In this document: piece after piece, positions 18,342 through 26,731 of the stretch
Position numbering within the stretch: the first letter of the stretch is position 1
Layout: each line of letters begins with the position of its first letter
Assembly: GCF_000420665.1 (NCBI RefSeq)
Contig: NZ_ATVJ01000003.1
Coordinates: forward strand, 1-64,000
Source of the DNA: Ponticaulis koreensis DSM 19734
Lineage (GTDB): Bacteria; Pseudomonadota; Alphaproteobacteria; Caulobacterales; Hyphomonadaceae
Length of the DNA: 64,000 nt
Direction of reading: 5' to 3'
Notes under the pieces: model-generated
The model's input: only the letters and a program-made list of their open reading frames with translations
Database searches by the model: none
What the model was told of the DNA's origin: nothing
Position numbers and translations under genes: made by a program

Positions 18342-19429
18342 ACCGCAATCTCGGTCTGAAAGGCGTTTCATCATATCAGGATCGGCACGGGCGAACACGC
18401 TGGCGCTATCGGTCTAAAGGCCGAACGGTTTCTCTCCCTTCGCCTGATCATCCTGACTTTGCTTCTCGCTTGGCGGAAGCCCGGGCAGGCGGGAAACCGA
18501 AAACCGTTACCGTCAAACCCGGTTCAATCGATTCACTGATAAATCGCTATTATCAGACAGCGGCGTTTGATCGACTTCGAGACAGCACGAAAACGACATA
18601 TCGCGGCATTCTTGAGAACTTCCGTTCAGAGTATGGACGGCTTTCAGTGTCTGGCCTGCAACGCAAGCACATTATCCAGATACTCGACAAGATGCGGGAT
18701 CGACCTTCGGCGGCGAACAATCTTTTGAAGCTGCTGAAAATCTTGATGCGGGTCGCGCTTGATCACGAAATGCGGAATGATAACCCGGCAATCTCGATCA
18801 AGCCTTTCCCGATCAAAAGCGAAGGATTTCGAACTTGGGGTGAAAGCGAAATTGCCAAGTATCGCGCCAAGTATGAATCTGGCACCCGTGAACGGCGAAT
18901 ATTCGAATTGATGCTGAACATTGGGGCTCGGCGGTCTGATGCTGTTGCGCTCGGGCGTCAGCACATTCGGAATGGTCGGCTTGAGTACACACAACAGAAA
19001 ACCAGTGAATTTGTTTCCGTGCCGATTCTAGGTGAATTGCGTGTTGAAATCGACGCCATGCCTAAAACGCAAATGTTGTTTGTGGAAACTGAATACGGGC
19101 AACAAAGATCAGCAAAAGCGTTCGGGAATTGGTTCCGCGAAAAGCTGAATAATGCGGGGATCGGAAAAGAGTTCTCGGCACACGGTTTGAGGAAAGCCTG
19201 TGCGGTTCGCTTGGCTGATGCCGGGTGCACTGCTCCACAAATTCAGGCCGTGACAGGTCACAGAACACTTAAAGAGGTTCAACGCTATATCGACGCGGCT
19301 GACCGCGCTCGAGGCGCTGATCAGGCGTTTTTACGCCTTTATGGGACGGATGGCGAACATAATCTGGCTAACCACCAGAACAGGTTCGCCAATTCGGACG
19401 CGAAGCCCTTTGAGAACAAAGGAAAATGA
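18338..19429 (+). CDS. int: Tyrosine recombinase / integrase of the phage-like element
   Basis: 363 residues with an N-terminal SAM-like core-binding domain (about 60-150) and a C-terminal catalytic domain. Catalytic residues visible: R198 (GARRSD), K221, H282-G-L-R285, H308 (GHRT) and Y317 (QRYID). It would integrate and excise the satellite, normally at a tRNA gene. The gene is the last of the element and stops 6 bases before an attachment-like sequence at 19436 that resembles a tRNA 3' end. It starts on ATGA overlapping the small upstream gene, so integrase expression follows the preceding operon. Confidence 0.92.
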   Translation: MNRNLGLKGVSSYQDRHGRTRWRYRSKGRTVSLPSPDHPDFASRLAEARAGGKPKTVTVKPGSIDSLINRYYQTAAFDRLRDSTKTTYRGILENFRSEYGRLSVSGLQRKHIIQILDKMRDRPSAANNLLKLLKILMRVALDHEMRNDNPAISIKPFPIKSEGFRTWGESEIAKYRAKYESGTRERRIFELMLNIGARRSDAVALGRQHIRNGRLEYTQQKTSEFVSVPILGELRVEIDAMPKTQMLFVETEYGQQRSAKAFGNWFREKLNNAGIGKEFSAHGLRKACAVRLADAGCTAPQIQAVTGHRTLKEVQRYIDAADRARGADQAFLRLYGTDGEHNLANHQNRFANSDAKPFENKGK

Positions 19430-19435
19430 AAGATG

Positions 19436-19453
19436 AATGGCGGAGAGGGAGGG
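19436..19453. other. Candidate attachment site between satellite and mobilizable element
   Basis: AATGGCGGAGAGGGAGGG aligns without gaps to the 8901 repeat with 18 of 24 bases shared when extended to 19459; both then continue into TAAC. Read on the other strand it looks like a tRNA 3' terminus ending in CCA, closer to tRNA-Ser than tRNA-Arg. It lies 7 bases after the integrase stop and immediately before the MobC region. It may be the junction of two stacked elements or the right end of the satellite. Confidence 0.5.
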
Positions 19454-19613
19454 ACTAACCTCGAACTCTCTGCACGACGTTTTTGAAGAATTACTCGATT
19501 GGGAAGCCCAGCTGCAGTGCCTTTATGAGGATTATCCCGAACACTTCCACAAGCAATTCGGGCCACCGGATAGCGGAATGGATGAGCCTGATCTTGATGG
19601 AGGTCCGGCATGA
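19437..19613 (+). CDS. 58-aa acidic ORF starting on the att site, coupled to mobC
   Basis: ATG at 19437 lies inside the attachment-like sequence, and the stop overlaps the mobC ATG by ATGA. After MAEREGLTSNSLHD the product is strongly acidic and aromatic (DVFEELLDWEAQLQCLYEDY). No ribosome binding site precedes this ATG. Because the ATGGCGGA core is also read in frame by the serine recombinase at the other end of the element, this frame may be the recombinase's C-terminal tail in the circular form and only an orphan fragment here. It could also be a genuine small mobilization protein. Confidence 0.5.
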   Translation: MAEREGLTSNSLHDVFEELLDWEAQLQCLYEDYPEHFHKQFGPPDSGMDEPDLDGGPA

Positions 19614-20023
19614 TCTCCAAGAATTTCAATTTAGAATCTGCAATGCGGAAAGAGACAGACTATGTGCCGTTCTCTCTCCGGCTTTCTGCTGAAGAACGCG
19701 CAATGTTGAAGGCCCGTTCGAAGAGCAAAAGCGTCAGTGCCTACATCCGCGAACAATTGTTCGGAGATAAACAAACACCGAGACAATACAAGCTTCGTCG
19801 GCCTGATGAGAATATGCAGCTGCTTGCGAAATCCATGGGAGAGCTGGGCAAGTCTCGCCTTGCCTCGAACCTCAACCAAATTGCCAAGGCTGCAAATATG
19901 GGCGCGCTTCCGGTTTCCCTTGAACTGGAAGACGAACTTTTTGCTGCTTGTGATGCAATTCAGGATATGCGCGATCTGCTTGTGAAAGCACTCGGCTTGA
20001 AGCCAAAGTCCAGAACAGCATGA
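19610..20023 (+). CDS. mobC: MobC-like relaxosome accessory protein
   Basis: 137 residues. The N-terminus resembles a ribbon-helix-helix DNA-binding domain (VPFSLRLSAEERAMLKARSK, then SVSAYIREQLF). The second half (LAKSMGELGKSRLASNLNQIAKAANMG) is the typical MobC signature. It would bind oriT and help the relaxase open the DNA. It overlaps the relaxase gene by 4 bases. oriT is probably within or just upstream of 19430-19610, but no clear nic motif was identified. Confidence 0.8.
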   Translation: MISKNFNLESAMRKETDYVPFSLRLSAEERAMLKARSKSKSVSAYIREQLFGDKQTPRQYKLRRPDENMQLLAKSMGELGKSRLASNLNQIAKAANMGALPVSLELEDELFAACDAIQDMRDLLVKALGLKPKSRTA

Positions 20024-21300
20024 TCCTGAAAGGTTCCCAGCGCGGCGGAGCTACTGATCTCGCAAACCATCTCATGAAGGACGAGAACGATCACGTTCTC
20101 GTCCACGAGGTGTCGGGCTTTGCGAGCGACAATCTCCATGATGCTTTCAAAGAAGCGGACGCGCTCAGCCGTGGCACGCGCTGCAAGCAATTTCTGTTCA
20201 GCCTCAGCATCAACCCACCCCCAGATAGAAACCTAACGACGGAGCAGTTCATCGCTGCAATCGACAAGGCAGAAGCGAAGCTCGGCCTGACAGGTCAGCC
20301 GCGAGCAATCGTCTTTCATGAAAAGCTAACGGCGCAAAATGTCGAACGAGACACTGTAAACCGCAGACATGCTCACGCCGTTTGGAGCCGTATAGACACG
20401 GGTGAGATGAAAGCCATTCGGCTGTCTCATACCAAAATCAAACTGCTTGAAGTTTCACGGGAGCTGCACATCGTGCATGGTATTAAAATGCCAGACGGTC
20501 TTGCTGATCGCTCCAAGTCCGACACAAAGGCCTTTACCTTCGCAGAGTGGCAGCAAGCACAGCGGTTTGGTAAGGACCCAAGGGACCGTAAAGCGGCTAT
20601 TCAGGATGCCTGGGCTATCTCGGACAACAAAGAGGCCTTCACTCACGCGCTAAAAGAGCGCGGCTATGTCCTTGCCAAGGGCGATAAGCGCGGCTTTGTG
20701 GTTCTGGACCGCGACATGGAGGTTCACTCTCTGGCGCGGCAGATCGGCATCAAAGCAAAGGACGTCAAAGCGCGGCTGGGTGCCCCCGAAAAGTATCAAG
20801 GCGTTGAAGATGCCAAGGCGATTGTTGCGAGCCGAATGATCGAAACGGTTTCGCGCATTGATACTGAGCGCGAAAATCAGGAAAAGAAGCGCATTGCGGA
20901 ACAGAGGCTGGCGCGTCAAAAGCTGGTGGAGGAACAGCGCCTATTTCGCGCTAATGCCTTCAGGCGAGTGGAAGAAGAGCAGCGGTGCGCAGCGATTGCA
21001 CGTCAGGTACGTTTCCGAGGCGGCATTGGTGGCATGTGGGACAGGGTGAGCGGCGAACATGCGCGCATTCAGAAGCTCAATGAGCGGGAGGCATGGGACG
21101 CTTTAAAGCGTGATCAAAAGCGCCGCGATGAATTGATCTTATCCCAGAAGGAAGAGCGTGAACGGCTTCGAGCGGAGCATGAGCGCACAAAGAAAACTCA
21201 GGCACAGCAAAAGACAAGACTCGAAGACTTGAAAGCTCGTTATGCGTCTGAGCTGGGTAAGCCTTTAACGATACGAGATCGTTTCGGGCGAAGTTATTAG
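20020..21300 (+). CDS. Relaxase / mobilization nuclease (MobA/VirD2 type)
   Basis: 426 residues. The start MILKGSQRGGATDLANHLMK and the following FLFSLSINPP and GLTGQPRAIVFHEK segments match a relaxase family common in alphaproteobacterial plasmids and islands. The RHAHAVWSRID motif supplies the metal-binding H-x-H of HUH relaxases. The C-terminal ~150 residues are a charged coiled coil (long runs of E, K and R). It would nick oriT and pilot the strand into a conjugation channel. The MobC-like gene is immediately upstream. The matching coupling protein is 29 kb away at 50629-52245. Confidence 0.88.
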   Translation: MILKGSQRGGATDLANHLMKDENDHVLVHEVSGFASDNLHDAFKEADALSRGTRCKQFLFSLSINPPPDRNLTTEQFIAAIDKAEAKLGLTGQPRAIVFHEKLTAQNVERDTVNRRHAHAVWSRIDTGEMKAIRLSHTKIKLLEVSRELHIVHGIKMPDGLADRSKSDTKAFTFAEWQQAQRFGKDPRDRKAAIQDAWAISDNKEAFTHALKERGYVLAKGDKRGFVVLDRDMEVHSLARQIGIKAKDVKARLGAPEKYQGVEDAKAIVASRMIETVSRIDTERENQEKKRIAEQRLARQKLVEEQRLFRANAFRRVEEEQRCAAIARQVRFRGGIGGMWDRVSGEHARIQKLNEREAWDALKRDQKRRDELILSQKEERERLRAEHERTKKTQAQQKTRLEDLKARYASELGKPLTIRDRFGRSY

Positions 21301-21446
21301 AACGTGGGTCAGCTACTTATCCGGTGAAATATTAACAGGGCACCATTACTAGATGAAAATTATGCGCTTTTGGGCTTAACTTATCCAAAATTCTATTTAA
21401 AGTCAGCTGCTGCCACACAACATCTGTTTACGGAGAATTAGGTAGG

Positions 21447-21818
21447 ATGTCGGGAACTGGATTTGCTTATTCGAAAGTCGATGAAACACGCCATGTGAGC
21501 TTTAGAGTTCCTCGTGAATCAAACTCCAAAATGTTGTTGTTTTTCAGTAAGAAAAATGAGGATCTTGCCGTCCTTAGACGTGAGAAGACGTGCCTTGGAG
21601 CAAAGTTGGCTAAAAGTGATGACATGCCCGTACGTGATGTCTGGGAAAGTTTCAGCTCAGGAACTCTCAAGGGACAAAAGACGATACAGTTTCCGCTGAC
21701 ACCGAAGTGTCAAGACGTAATTAATGACTTTAGAGCGAATCATCCGTATATTTCTAGTGAAGAGGTTGCATTTCAAGTTCTTCACGAAGTGGGGGTGATG
21801 TATGGAGAAAACGTCTGA
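21447..21818 (+). CDS. Unknown module protein A, 123 aa
   Basis: ATG at 21447 after GGAGAATTAGGTAGG. A mixed-charge soluble protein with no recognised motif; the middle has KKNEDLAVLRREKTCLGAKLAKSDDMPVRDVWESF. Its end overlaps the next gene by 17 bases, so it is the first of three tightly packed genes that are clearly more AT-rich than the mobilization genes upstream. Function unknown. Confidence 0.65.
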   Translation: MSGTGFAYSKVDETRHVSFRVPRESNSKMLLFFSKKNEDLAVLRREKTCLGAKLAKSDDMPVRDVWESFSSGTLKGQKTIQFPLTPKCQDVINDFRANHPYISSEEVAFQVLHEVGVMYGENV

Positions 21819-22095
21819 GGTTACAGAGTTGAGCGATACAAGAAAACGGATCCGGGATATGGAGAGTCATTTCGGTAAACCGTTTTGCGATATTACCTCT
21901 GAAGAGCTTTCTGAGTTTATCATCAGAGAGCTCGAAGAGGAGCAACTGGCAAGCTTCAGAGCGGCATTTCCAGATACAAAAGAAAAGCGAAAATCGTTCC
22001 CTTTGTTGGGTTTCTTGAGTTATGTCTTTGGGGGCAAATCGAATGAACGCGCCGTGGATCAATCCAGAGAATTTGATCCGGCACTACACAGATAA
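21802..22095 (+). CDS. Unknown module protein B, 97 aa
   Basis: ATG at 21802 inside the end of protein A's gene. Highly charged helical protein (RKRIRDMESHFGKPF, then EELSEFIIRELEEEQLASF) with a short hydrophobic patch SFPLLGFLSYVFGG. It overlaps the third gene by about 50 bases in another frame. No family recognised. Confidence 0.6.
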   Translation: MEKTSEVTELSDTRKRIRDMESHFGKPFCDITSEELSEFIIRELEEEQLASFRAAFPDTKEKRKSFPLLGFLSYVFGGKSNERAVDQSREFDPALHR

Positions 22096-22783
22096 GTTTC
22101 ATTTTCTTCATGGTCATTTGTCAGGATTGAATGAAGGTGATCGCACTCTTCGACAGAGATTGTCGTATTCTTATGTCTCGAGGCGATTTCGCACTTACCT
22201 TGAATCTCATCCTGAACTCTTGAATGATGAGCGACACTTTAAGAAGTGTCTCAGGGTGGCGGTGAAGCAATTAGTATCTGACTCTGCTGAAGCGATGGAT
22301 ATCATTGTAAAGCGAGAGTTCGAAATACAAAGAAGCATTTCTGAGCATTTGCGGAAAAAGCTCCAAAAAGTCCCTAATATCCCTCCAATGCACTACGGTA
22401 TTCCTACAGAGGGTTCCATCGCATTTAGATTTGTGAACGCGGGCAATTACAGCCGGATTTTAAAAGATGTCGACGTGCGGAATGATAAGTTGGACATCTT
22501 GATAGAAGAAGCATCTGCTTACTATCACCAAACTTACGGAACAATAGCGCAGTTGAATGCTGACTTGCAGCAGAAGTATCTTTGGGCGGACAAGTATATT
22601 GATGACAAACGCCGTGTTCGGATCGCATTGTTTAGCTTCGCGTTTGGTATTGTTTCTTTGATCGTTGTTGATTACTTAGGATTGATCGTTGGGGCGCTTG
22701 GTTCCAGTTTTTCTTGGTTGGGAGATTATTTCGCAAAACTGGCATGGATTTCTGGTGTGCTCTGTTGGTTGTTTCAAGGCTGA
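22043..22783 (+). CDS. Unknown module protein C with C-terminal membrane anchor, 246 aa
   Basis: I prefer ATG 22043 because GGGGGC lies 7 bases upstream; ATG 22022 is an alternative adding 7 residues. The first ~180 residues are a charged helical cytoplasmic region. They are followed by two predicted membrane helices (IALFSFAFGIVSLIVVDYLG and a last one ending VLCWLFQG). A soluble sensor-like domain on a C-terminal membrane hairpin, in a three-gene overlap operon on a mobile element, is a shape seen in defence and toxin modules, but no homology supports a specific role. Confidence 0.65.
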   Translation: MNAPWINPENLIRHYTDKFHFLHGHLSGLNEGDRTLRQRLSYSYVSRRFRTYLESHPELLNDERHFKKCLRVAVKQLVSDSAEAMDIIVKREFEIQRSISEHLRKKLQKVPNIPPMHYGIPTEGSIAFRFVNAGNYSRILKDVDVRNDKLDILIEEASAYYHQTYGTIAQLNADLQQKYLWADKYIDDKRRVRIALFSFAFGIVSLIVVDYLGLIVGALGSSFSWLGDYFAKLAWISGVLCWLFQG

Positions 22784-22790
22784 TCAACTA

Positions 22791-23081
22791 TCAAAACAGC
22801 TCACCTTGCGCCGATTTTTCTAAATGTTCACGCCATTCGGTGGACTGGGCGCGCTCATCCAGCCAGCTCAATATGCAATCCTCGACATTGTCGAATTCAG
22901 CTTCGACGCTTCCAATCGGAATATGATGAGAGAGATAGCCAGTCGGCGTGACCGGCAAAGGCGCTCTCGCTGGTTCGATAGCTTCGATCTCAATGTGAGA
23001 AATGACGTTCCATTTGACAGGGGCGTAGCGGACACAAATCCTGATCCCCTGCCATTCTATCTCATAGGTCTGGTAACTCAT
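22791..23081 (-). CDS. Hypothetical protein, 96 aa, downstream of ardA
   Basis: The start at 23081 (MSYQTYEIEWQGIRI) is preferred; a longer frame to 23156 runs into ardA. The product is a small beta-rich acidic protein (WQGIRICVRYAPVKWNVISHIEIEA) and lies one base after the ardA stop in the same direction, so it is co-transcribed with ardA. Such small companions are frequent beside ardA on mobile elements; the function is unknown. Confidence 0.65.
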   Translation of the reverse strand: MSYQTYEIEWQGIRICVRYAPVKWNVISHIEIEAIEPARAPLPVTPTGYLSHHIPIGSVEAEFDNVEDCILSWLDERAQSTEWREHLEKSAQGELF

Positions 23082-23082
23082 T

Positions 23083-23598
23083 TTATCGGCTCCAGAAGAC
23101 GTGGATTTCTTCGAAGCTAAGCTCAACGGCCAGAACATCACTGACCGCAAGGTCACGCGCCATGCGTTCGTAATCGATGTAATATTGCAGTGAGTCTGGA
23201 ATTTGCGTGGTCTGTTCGGTTAGCTCTTCTGCAAACTCGGCCAGAGATTTATAGACACCTGCATAATCGTCGCTCAGCGCTTTGCGCGCTGTTTCCAAAT
23301 CACCGTGATATTCCGCAACTTGCGCGCCCAAGCGGCCATGCTCTTCGATGAATTCGGCCTTTTCGACGACGCTCTGAATACCCTCGTATTCAGGGATATT
23401 CAGCCCTTCAAAGCCTTCATAGTCATGGATCGCCCATTCTTCCGCATCCGCTATGGGCGAGGTTTTCAAAACCTCGTTGATATGATCCCAGATGGTGTCT
23501 TCGCCGAGTGTGGCATCGATCCATGCCCCGTGCAGATAACCGTTATTATATGCCGCCAGACACGCCACATAGATTCTGATTTCTCCTTCGTTTTTCAT
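23083..23598 (-). CDS. ardA: Antirestriction protein ArdA
   Basis: 171 residues, strongly acidic. The N-terminal IYVACLAAYNNGYLHGAWID and the central EEWAIHDYEGFEG are the hallmark ArdA motifs. ArdA is a DNA mimic that binds and blocks type I restriction enzymes, protecting an incoming mobile element after transfer. The length matches the family. It is placed beside the mobilization genes, where early expression in a recipient makes sense. A 62-residue frame upstream overlaps its start by ATGA. Confidence 0.92.
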   Translation of the reverse strand: MKNEGEIRIYVACLAAYNNGYLHGAWIDATLGEDTIWDHINEVLKTSPIADAEEWAIHDYEGFEGLNIPEYEGIQSVVEKAEFIEEHGRLGAQVAEYHGDLETARKALSDDYAGVYKSLAEFAEELTEQTTQIPDSLQYYIDYERMARDLAVSDVLAVELSFEEIHVFWSR

Positions 23599-23783
23599 CT
23601 TAAAACCTCCGTCAGATAAGGGTTGCGCATGTAACCCTGGCCTTCGCCGAGAACGGGGTGGGCAAACGGAGTGTGAAAATCGGCGGCGGGCGCAGCGGGC
23701 TTGGCTGCGAGCCTCGGGAGACCGTCTGTTTTCATCGAAGTGCGCTGAAGGGGCTGGCCCCTAAGCCTTTCGCGAGGGATCAA
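23595..23783 (-). CDS. Possible small gene upstream of ardA, 62 aa
   Basis: An open frame whose TGA overlaps the ardA ATG by 4 bases, which suggests translational coupling. The product is rich in Pro, Ala and Arg and ends GQGYMRNPYLTEVLR. No motif is recognised and the composition could arise by chance in this GC-rich stretch. It may be a leader frame tuning ardA translation. Confidence 0.35.
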   Translation of the reverse strand: MIPRERLRGQPLQRTSMKTDGLPRLAAKPAAPAADFHTPFAHPVLGEGQGYMRNPYLTEVLR

Positions 23784-24052
23784 AGCCGAATGGCCGAGAC
23801 GAAAAACTCGGCTCGGTTCACGAGAGCCCGTCCAGCGATGCTGGTGCGAACAAATATGGCTAGCTTCTGCTGTTTTGATGAAAAGTCTTTAGGCTGACTC
23901 ATTTATCCTTTTTGACCGAACAGGCTTCCAGATCTAAAGGGCATAAAGTTTTTAAGACTATTCCCCAAGAAGTTTGCAACCAAGGCTAGACCTATGAGGC
24001 CATTATTTCTATCCGGTTGTTATTGGAAGCTTGAATCAAAAGGGGGATTCTT

Positions 24053-26593
24053 ATGCGTTTTGGGAAGAAAATTTTGTTGGCGGCATCCGCTATGACGCTT
24101 GCTGCGTCAGGTATTGGCGTCGCCCACGCTACCAAGCCAAATCATTTTTACGGAACGAATGAAGATGATACGTTTCCGGGATATCTAGCGAATGGGCATG
24201 CATACTGGGGCTATGATGGTTACGACCAGATCAACTATGAGGGCTATGCTTATAATTACATTTTCTTAGACGGCGGAAACGGATTTCTGCACGTCTACAA
24301 ATCTGACGGTCAAATGGACTTGGTGCAGTATTTTGAAGGAATGTGGTTTGAAGATGAACAGTCTTGGAGATCGGTTGACGATCTGATCGCAAACGGAGGA
24401 AGCCTGGACCATGTCGAAGTCGTTGGCTCGACCAGTGTGGATCAGTTCTCTGGCTCCAATACCGGTCAGTCCATCTATTATGGCGGCCCTTCAGATGACC
24501 AAGTCGATTACCAAGGCGCGTCGACAGATTATGTGTTCGAGGAACATCCCAGTGGTTTGATCAAAGTCACCAAGCCAAATGGCGGCTTTGATATGTTCGA
24601 TTCCATTGAAAGCGTATGGTTCCAGGGGGACCAGTATTGGAGCTGGACCGCTGATCTGATCACCACGGGCAACCCGCCAACGCATACTGAAGAATATGGC
24701 ACCAGCGGGCAGGACGTGTTTCAGGGATCGCTTACGGGGCAGACCATTTTCTATGGTTATGGTGAGTATGACCAAATCGATTATCCGGGCGGTCAGTCGG
24801 ATTACACCTTCGAGTTACAGGCAAGCGGTCAGGTCTTCGTCACCAAGGCGAGCGGTGAGTACGATATTCTGGATTCCATTGAAGGCATATGGTTTCAGGG
24901 TGAAGGCGTTTGGAAGTCGATTGAAGAACTAACTACGGGGTCTGGCGGCGGTACGCCGACGCACACCGAAGTGCATGGCACATCTGGTGAAGATGTGTTC
25001 TCAGGGCTTCTCACCGGTCAAACAGCTTACTTTGGTTATGATTCCTACGACCAGATCGATTACGAAGGCTACACATCTGACTTTGTGTTTGAAGAACAAA
25101 CTGACGGTACGGTCACAGTAACAAAACCAAACTACGAGTATGACATCATGGATTCCATTGAAGGGATCTGGTTCCAGGATGAGCAAGTTTGGAGCTCGGT
25201 CGCCGATCTGCTGTCTGGTGGCTCGCAGCCACCGTCGCATGTGGAAGAGTTCGGCACCTCAGGCGAAGATACGTTCCAAGGTCAATCGACCGGTCAATAC
25301 GCCTATTATGGATACGATGCGTATGATCAGGTTGATTACCCCGGTTACAGCTCAGAATATACGTTCGAGCTTCAGTCCGGCGGTGAGGTGTTTGTCTATA
25401 AACTAAACGGTGAGTACGACATTTTAGACTCTATTGAGGGAATTTGGTTCCAGGGCGAAGAAGTCTGGAGTTCACTGGATGATCTTGTGTCAGGTGGCGG
25501 CGGTGGTTCCGTAGGGACGGGGCAGCTCGAACATTTCGGTGTTCCGGTTACGCTGGTCGGTGCCAACATGGCTTGGTCGGAATCCAGTCGCTATTCTATC
25601 GAAATTGGGACGCCGACAATCAATCTCAGCGGGATACAACAGCGTTTAGGTGAGGTTGAATCTGCAGGGGGCAATTCTATTCGAATTTGGCTCCATACGA
25701 CCGGGCACAACACACCGAACATTCAAACCAACGGCGTTGTTACAAGCCTGAGCGATCAGGTGAGTGATCAGGTGGTCATTGATCAGTTGGAGACCATCCT
25801 TGATGACGCTTGGGCGCGCGGAATTCTTGTCACCTTCAGCCTCTTCTCGTTCGATATGCTGTGCGACGAATATGGTGATGATTGGGGGTATCAGGGCGTC
25901 TGGCAAATGGAGAGCCACCGGACCATGCTGGTAAGCGAGTATCAGTCCTATATTGATAACGCGCTTATCCCCATGGTTCAGGGTGTCAAAGATCACCCGG
26001 CAATGTTTGCATGGGAGGTTTTCAACGAGCCTGAAGGAATGATTTCCTCTCCTGGAGTTCAAAGCGGTATTGAAGAAAGCACATGGTGCCCGGCCACATA
26101 TCCGCTGTCTCTCAATGCGGCACAGCTGTTTGTGAACCGGGTGGCCGCCGCTATTCATGTGGCAGACCCGAATGTTAAGGTTACGTCGTCAACACACACC
26201 GACTTTTATAATCATTTTTCCAACGCAACGCTGACATCTTTGAATGGGGCTGATCCAGCAGGAACGCTCGATTTCTACGAGCTGCACTTCTACGATAATG
26301 GCTACAGCAATCCGCCATATGCTACGTCGGCAAGTGTCTATAATGCCGACAGGCCGATTATCATTGGTGAGTACTACGTGCACGAAGTGCCGAGCAATCC
26401 GGGGAGCGTGGCATCTCTTTCTGTGATTTTGGATCAAGGATATGCGGGAGCGTGGCCGTGGTCGCTCGCGACTAATAATGTCGGTGATATTCAAAACGCG
26501 ATTTCATATGTGTCGCCCGAACGCAGAAGTTTAGATCAATCGGCTGTGGAGGCATGCATCGCAAACCAACCGAGTTCCTGCTACAATCAATAA
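24053..26593 (+). CDS. Secreted five-repeat protein with GH5-like glycosidase domain
   Basis: 846 residues with a clear signal peptide (MRFGKKILLAASAMTLAASG, cleavage near AHA-T). Five imperfect repeats of about 90-95 residues occupy ~27-487, each with GT-x2-D-x-F, Y-x-YDQIDY, TKxxGEYDI and DSIEGIWFQ-type motifs. The catalytic domain (about 495-846) has the clan GH-A pattern: acid/base E659 in WEVFNEP and nucleophile E773 in IIIGEYY, close to endoglucanases or mannanases of GH5. It likely acts outside the cell on a beta-glycan, with the repeats binding polymer or cell surface. It is followed by a terminator and by surface-glycan genes. Confidence 0.82.
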   Translation: MRFGKKILLAASAMTLAASGIGVAHATKPNHFYGTNEDDTFPGYLANGHAYWGYDGYDQINYEGYAYNYIFLDGGNGFLHVYKSDGQMDLVQYFEGMWFEDEQSWRSVDDLIANGGSLDHVEVVGSTSVDQFSGSNTGQSIYYGGPSDDQVDYQGASTDYVFEEHPSGLIKVTKPNGGFDMFDSIESVWFQGDQYWSWTADLITTGNPPTHTEEYGTSGQDVFQGSLTGQTIFYGYGEYDQIDYPGGQSDYTFELQASGQVFVTKASGEYDILDSIEGIWFQGEGVWKSIEELTTGSGGGTPTHTEVHGTSGEDVFSGLLTGQTAYFGYDSYDQIDYEGYTSDFVFEEQTDGTVTVTKPNYEYDIMDSIEGIWFQDEQVWSSVADLLSGGSQPPSHVEEFGTSGEDTFQGQSTGQYAYYGYDAYDQVDYPGYSSEYTFELQSGGEVFVYKLNGEYDILDSIEGIWFQGEEVWSSLDDLVSGGGGGSVGTGQLEHFGVPVTLVGANMAWSESSRYSIEIGTPTINLSGIQQRLGEVESAGGNSIRIWLHTTGHNTPNIQTNGVVTSLSDQVSDQVVIDQLETILDDAWARGILVTFSLFSFDMLCDEYGDDWGYQGVWQMESHRTMLVSEYQSYIDNALIPMVQGVKDHPAMFAWEVFNEPEGMISSPGVQSGIEESTWCPATYPLSLNAAQLFVNRVAAAIHVADPNVKVTSSTHTDFYNHFSNATLTSLNGADPAGTLDFYELHFYDNGYSNPPYATSASVYNADRPIIIGEYYVHEVPSNPGSVASLSVILDQGYAGAWPWSLATNNVGDIQNAISYVSPERRSLDQSAVEACIANQPSSCYNQ

Positions 26594-26632
26594 CTCGAGT
26601 TTTTGGTATCTCAGAAACTAACTCTAGCTGCG

Positions 26633-26660
26633 AAAGCCCGCCAAATTGGCGGGCTTTTTT
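26633..26660 (+). terminator. Rho-independent terminator after GH5-like gene
   Basis: The stem AAGCCCGCC pairs with GGCGGGCTT around an AAAT-type loop and is followed by a T run. It sits 40 bases after the glycosidase stop and 72 bases before the next gene, separating the two transcription units. Confidence 0.85.
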
Positions 26661-26731
26661 GCTGTAAGTGGCGCAATTATTGCTCTTGATTATTCCAGTG
26701 TTTCAACCTTGGGCGGTTCACAAACGAGAGC

